In this document: in pieces, positions 62,678 through 64,000 of the stretch
How positions within the stretch are numbered: position 1 is the first letter of the stretch
Layout: each line of letters opens with the position of its first letter
NCBI RefSeq assembly: GCF_000336815.1
Contig: NZ_AOLG01000008.1
Location: 134,686-198,685, forward strand
Source of the DNA: Haloferax prahovense DSM 18310
GTDB taxonomy: Archaea > Halobacteriota > Halobacteria > Halobacteriales > Haloferacaceae
DNA: 64,000 bases
Direction of reading: 5' to 3'
Translations under genes and position numbers: made by a program
The notes under the pieces: model-generated
The model's input: only the letters and a program-made list of their open reading frames with translations
Database searches by the model: none
Told to the model about the DNA's origin: nothing

Positions 62678-64000
62678 ATGTTCGACGGACTGAAGAAGAA
62701 ACTCAACCGCTTCCGTAACGACGTTGAAGAGACCGCCGAAGAGAAGGCCGAAGCGGCGGCCGACGAGGCCGAGACCGAGGCCGACGCGGAAGCGGAATCA
62801 GCACCAGCAGACGCGGCGGTCGAACCCGAGGCGTCCGAACCCGCTGACACCGACTCCGTCGGCGACGCGGACGCCGATTCCGAAGCCGACGCGGTCGAGG
62901 ACGCCTCCGCGGACGCCGAACCGGCGACCGACGCGGACTCCGCGCCCGAACAGGCCGCGGCGACCGCGGAGGGAGACGCCGACGCCGAACCGGCGACGGC
63001 GACGGCCGACCAGCAGATGGCCGACGAACCGGCGGCAGACGCGGACGAACCGGCGCCTGACGAGGCCGAGCAGCGCGAGTCGCTCGCTTCCGACGCCGCG
63101 AAGGCGGCGCTGACCGAGGAGGACGACGATTCGTCCGGTCCGGGTCGGCTCCGCCGCGCCGCCGCGTTCGCCACGGGGAAGGTCGTCATCGAGGAGGAAG
63201 ACCTCGAAGACCCCCTCTGGGAACTCGAGATGGCGCTCCTCCAGAGCGACGTCGAGATGCAGGTCGCAGAGGAGATTCTCGAGACCATCCGCGAGAAGCT
63301 CATCGGCGAGACGCGAAAGCAGGTCCAGAGCACCGGGCAACTCGTCTCCGAGGCGCTTCACGACGCGCTCTACGAGGTCATCAGCGTCGGGCAGTTCGAC
63401 TTCGACCAGCGCATCGCCGAGGCGGACAAGCCGGTCACGCTCATCTTCACCGGCATCAACGGCGTCGGCAAGACGACGACCATCGCCAAACTCGCCCGCT
63501 ACTTCGAAAAGCAGGGCTACTCGACGGTGCTCGCCAACGGCGACACCTACCGCGCCGGCGCGAACGAGCAGATTCGCGAGCACGCGGAGGCGCTCGACAA
63601 GAAGCTCATCGCCCACGAGCAGGGCGGCGACCCGGCGGCGGTCATCTACGACGGCGTCGAGTACGCCGAGGCCCACGACATCGACATCGTCCTCGGCGAC
63701 ACGGCGGGTCGGCTCCACACCTCGAACGACCTGATGGCGCAGTTGGAGAAGATAGACCGCGTCGTCGGCCCCGACCTCACCCTCTTCGTGGACGAGGCGG
63801 TCGCCGGGCAGGACGCGGTCGAACGCGCCCGGCAGTTCAACGACGCGGCCGCCATCGACGGCGCGATTCTGACGAAGGCCGACGCCGACTCCAACGGCGG
63901 CGCGGCCATCTCCATCGCGTACGTGACGGGCAAGCCCATCCTGTTCCTCGGCGTGGGACAGGGCTACGACCACATCGAGAAGTTCGACCCCGAACAGATG
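62678..64000 (+). CDS. ftsY: SRP receptor FtsY, 3' end cut by the window
   Basis: First 441 residues. Acidic A-domain (about 12-150, DEAETEADAEAES-like repeats) for membrane and translocon contact, then NG domain: GTPase motifs GINGVGKTTT (near 262-271), DTAGRLH and TKAD. Docks SRP-ribosome complexes at the membrane. Continues beyond 64000 with no adapter seen here. Confidence 0.97.
   Translation, partial: MFDGLKKKLNRFRNDVEETAEEKAEAAADEAETEADAEAESAPADAAVEPEASEPADTDSVGDADADSEADAVEDASADAEPATDADSAPEQAAATAEGDADAEPATATADQQMADEPAADADEPAPDEAEQRESLASDAAKAALTEEDDDSSGPGRLRRAAAFATGKVVIEEEDLEDPLWELEMALLQSDVEMQVAEEILETIREKLIGETRKQVQSTGQLVSEALHDALYEVISVGQFDFDQRIAEADKPVTLIFTGINGVGKTTTIAKLARYFEKQGYSTVLANGDTYRAGANEQIREHAEALDKKLIAHEQGGDPAAVIYDGVEYAEAHDIDIVLGDTAGRLHTSNDLMAQLEKIDRVVGPDLTLFVDEAVAGQDAVERARQFNDAAAIDGAILTKADADSNGGAAISIAYVTGKPILFLGVGQGYDHIEKFDPEQM

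Noticed and set aside
1-64000. tRNA, rRNA, CRISPR, insertion sequence or integrase
   Set aside because: None could be recognised by eye on either strand; a search with tRNAscan-SE and ISfinder would be needed to be certain.

Overview
The window is a high-GC stretch of euryarchaeal chromosome. It almost certainly comes from a haloarchaeon and most resembles Haloferax. The supporting signs are very acidic proteins, archaeal-only genes (DNA polymerase D large subunit, RadA, NMD3, L39e, L31e, LX, aIF6, prefoldin alpha), many small haloarchaeal DUF proteins, and TATA-like boxes about 25-31 bases before start codons, which fits leaderless transcripts. I see no tRNA, rRNA, CRISPR, integrase or insertion sequence. 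The content is mostly core genome.

Layout. Bases 3-21 are an exact Tn5 (Nextera) mosaic end, so the left edge is a library artefact. Bases 22-3101 carry a truncated glyS, a CBS-domain protein and two hypothetical proteins. Bases 3104-10056 are a peptide/nickel-type ABC importer (dppABCDF order on the minus strand) whose binding protein is split by a one-base frameshift. Bases 10292-16053 hold a 55-residue protein, a PPC/DUF296 protein and the DNA polymerase D large subunit with a 495-residue intein. A 78-base direct duplication covers the 3' end of the polymerase gene. Bases 16217-25216 hold a PQQ-type propeller lipoprotein, panE, a sulfatase-family protein, NifU-type and regulatory proteins, a TrkA-N protein, PPK2 and a DHH phosphoesterase.

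Bases 25364-38000 are dominated by tetrapyrrole synthesis (hemC-cobA-hemD plus an MFS gene, hemL, hemB) and by two amt-glnK ammonium modules lying side by side. Bases 37775-50535 contain a DedA protein, a PHP phosphoesterase, several DUF proteins, a nucleotide-sugar-epimerase-like protein, an Fe-S XPD-like helicase, NMD3, a phosphoribosyltransferase and the htpX-pspAB pair. Bases 50797-60644 hold radA, a sulfide:quinone oxidoreductase-like gene with DUF1641, sufU/mscS/sufS, a histidine kinase, DUF424/TPR, a phosphatase, thpR and a DMT exporter. The right end is the conserved rpl39e-rpl31e-tif6-rplX-pfdA-ftsY cluster, with ftsY cut by the window edge.

I found no wholly novel multi-gene system. 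The most notable points are the intein with a C-terminal Gln and no penultimate His, the polymerase 3'-end duplication with a hairpin between its copies, the dppA frameshift, a sulfatase-family enzyme with Thr at the nucleophile position, a channel-like TrkA-N protein without a selectivity filter, and the two glnK genes that look recently duplicated or converted.
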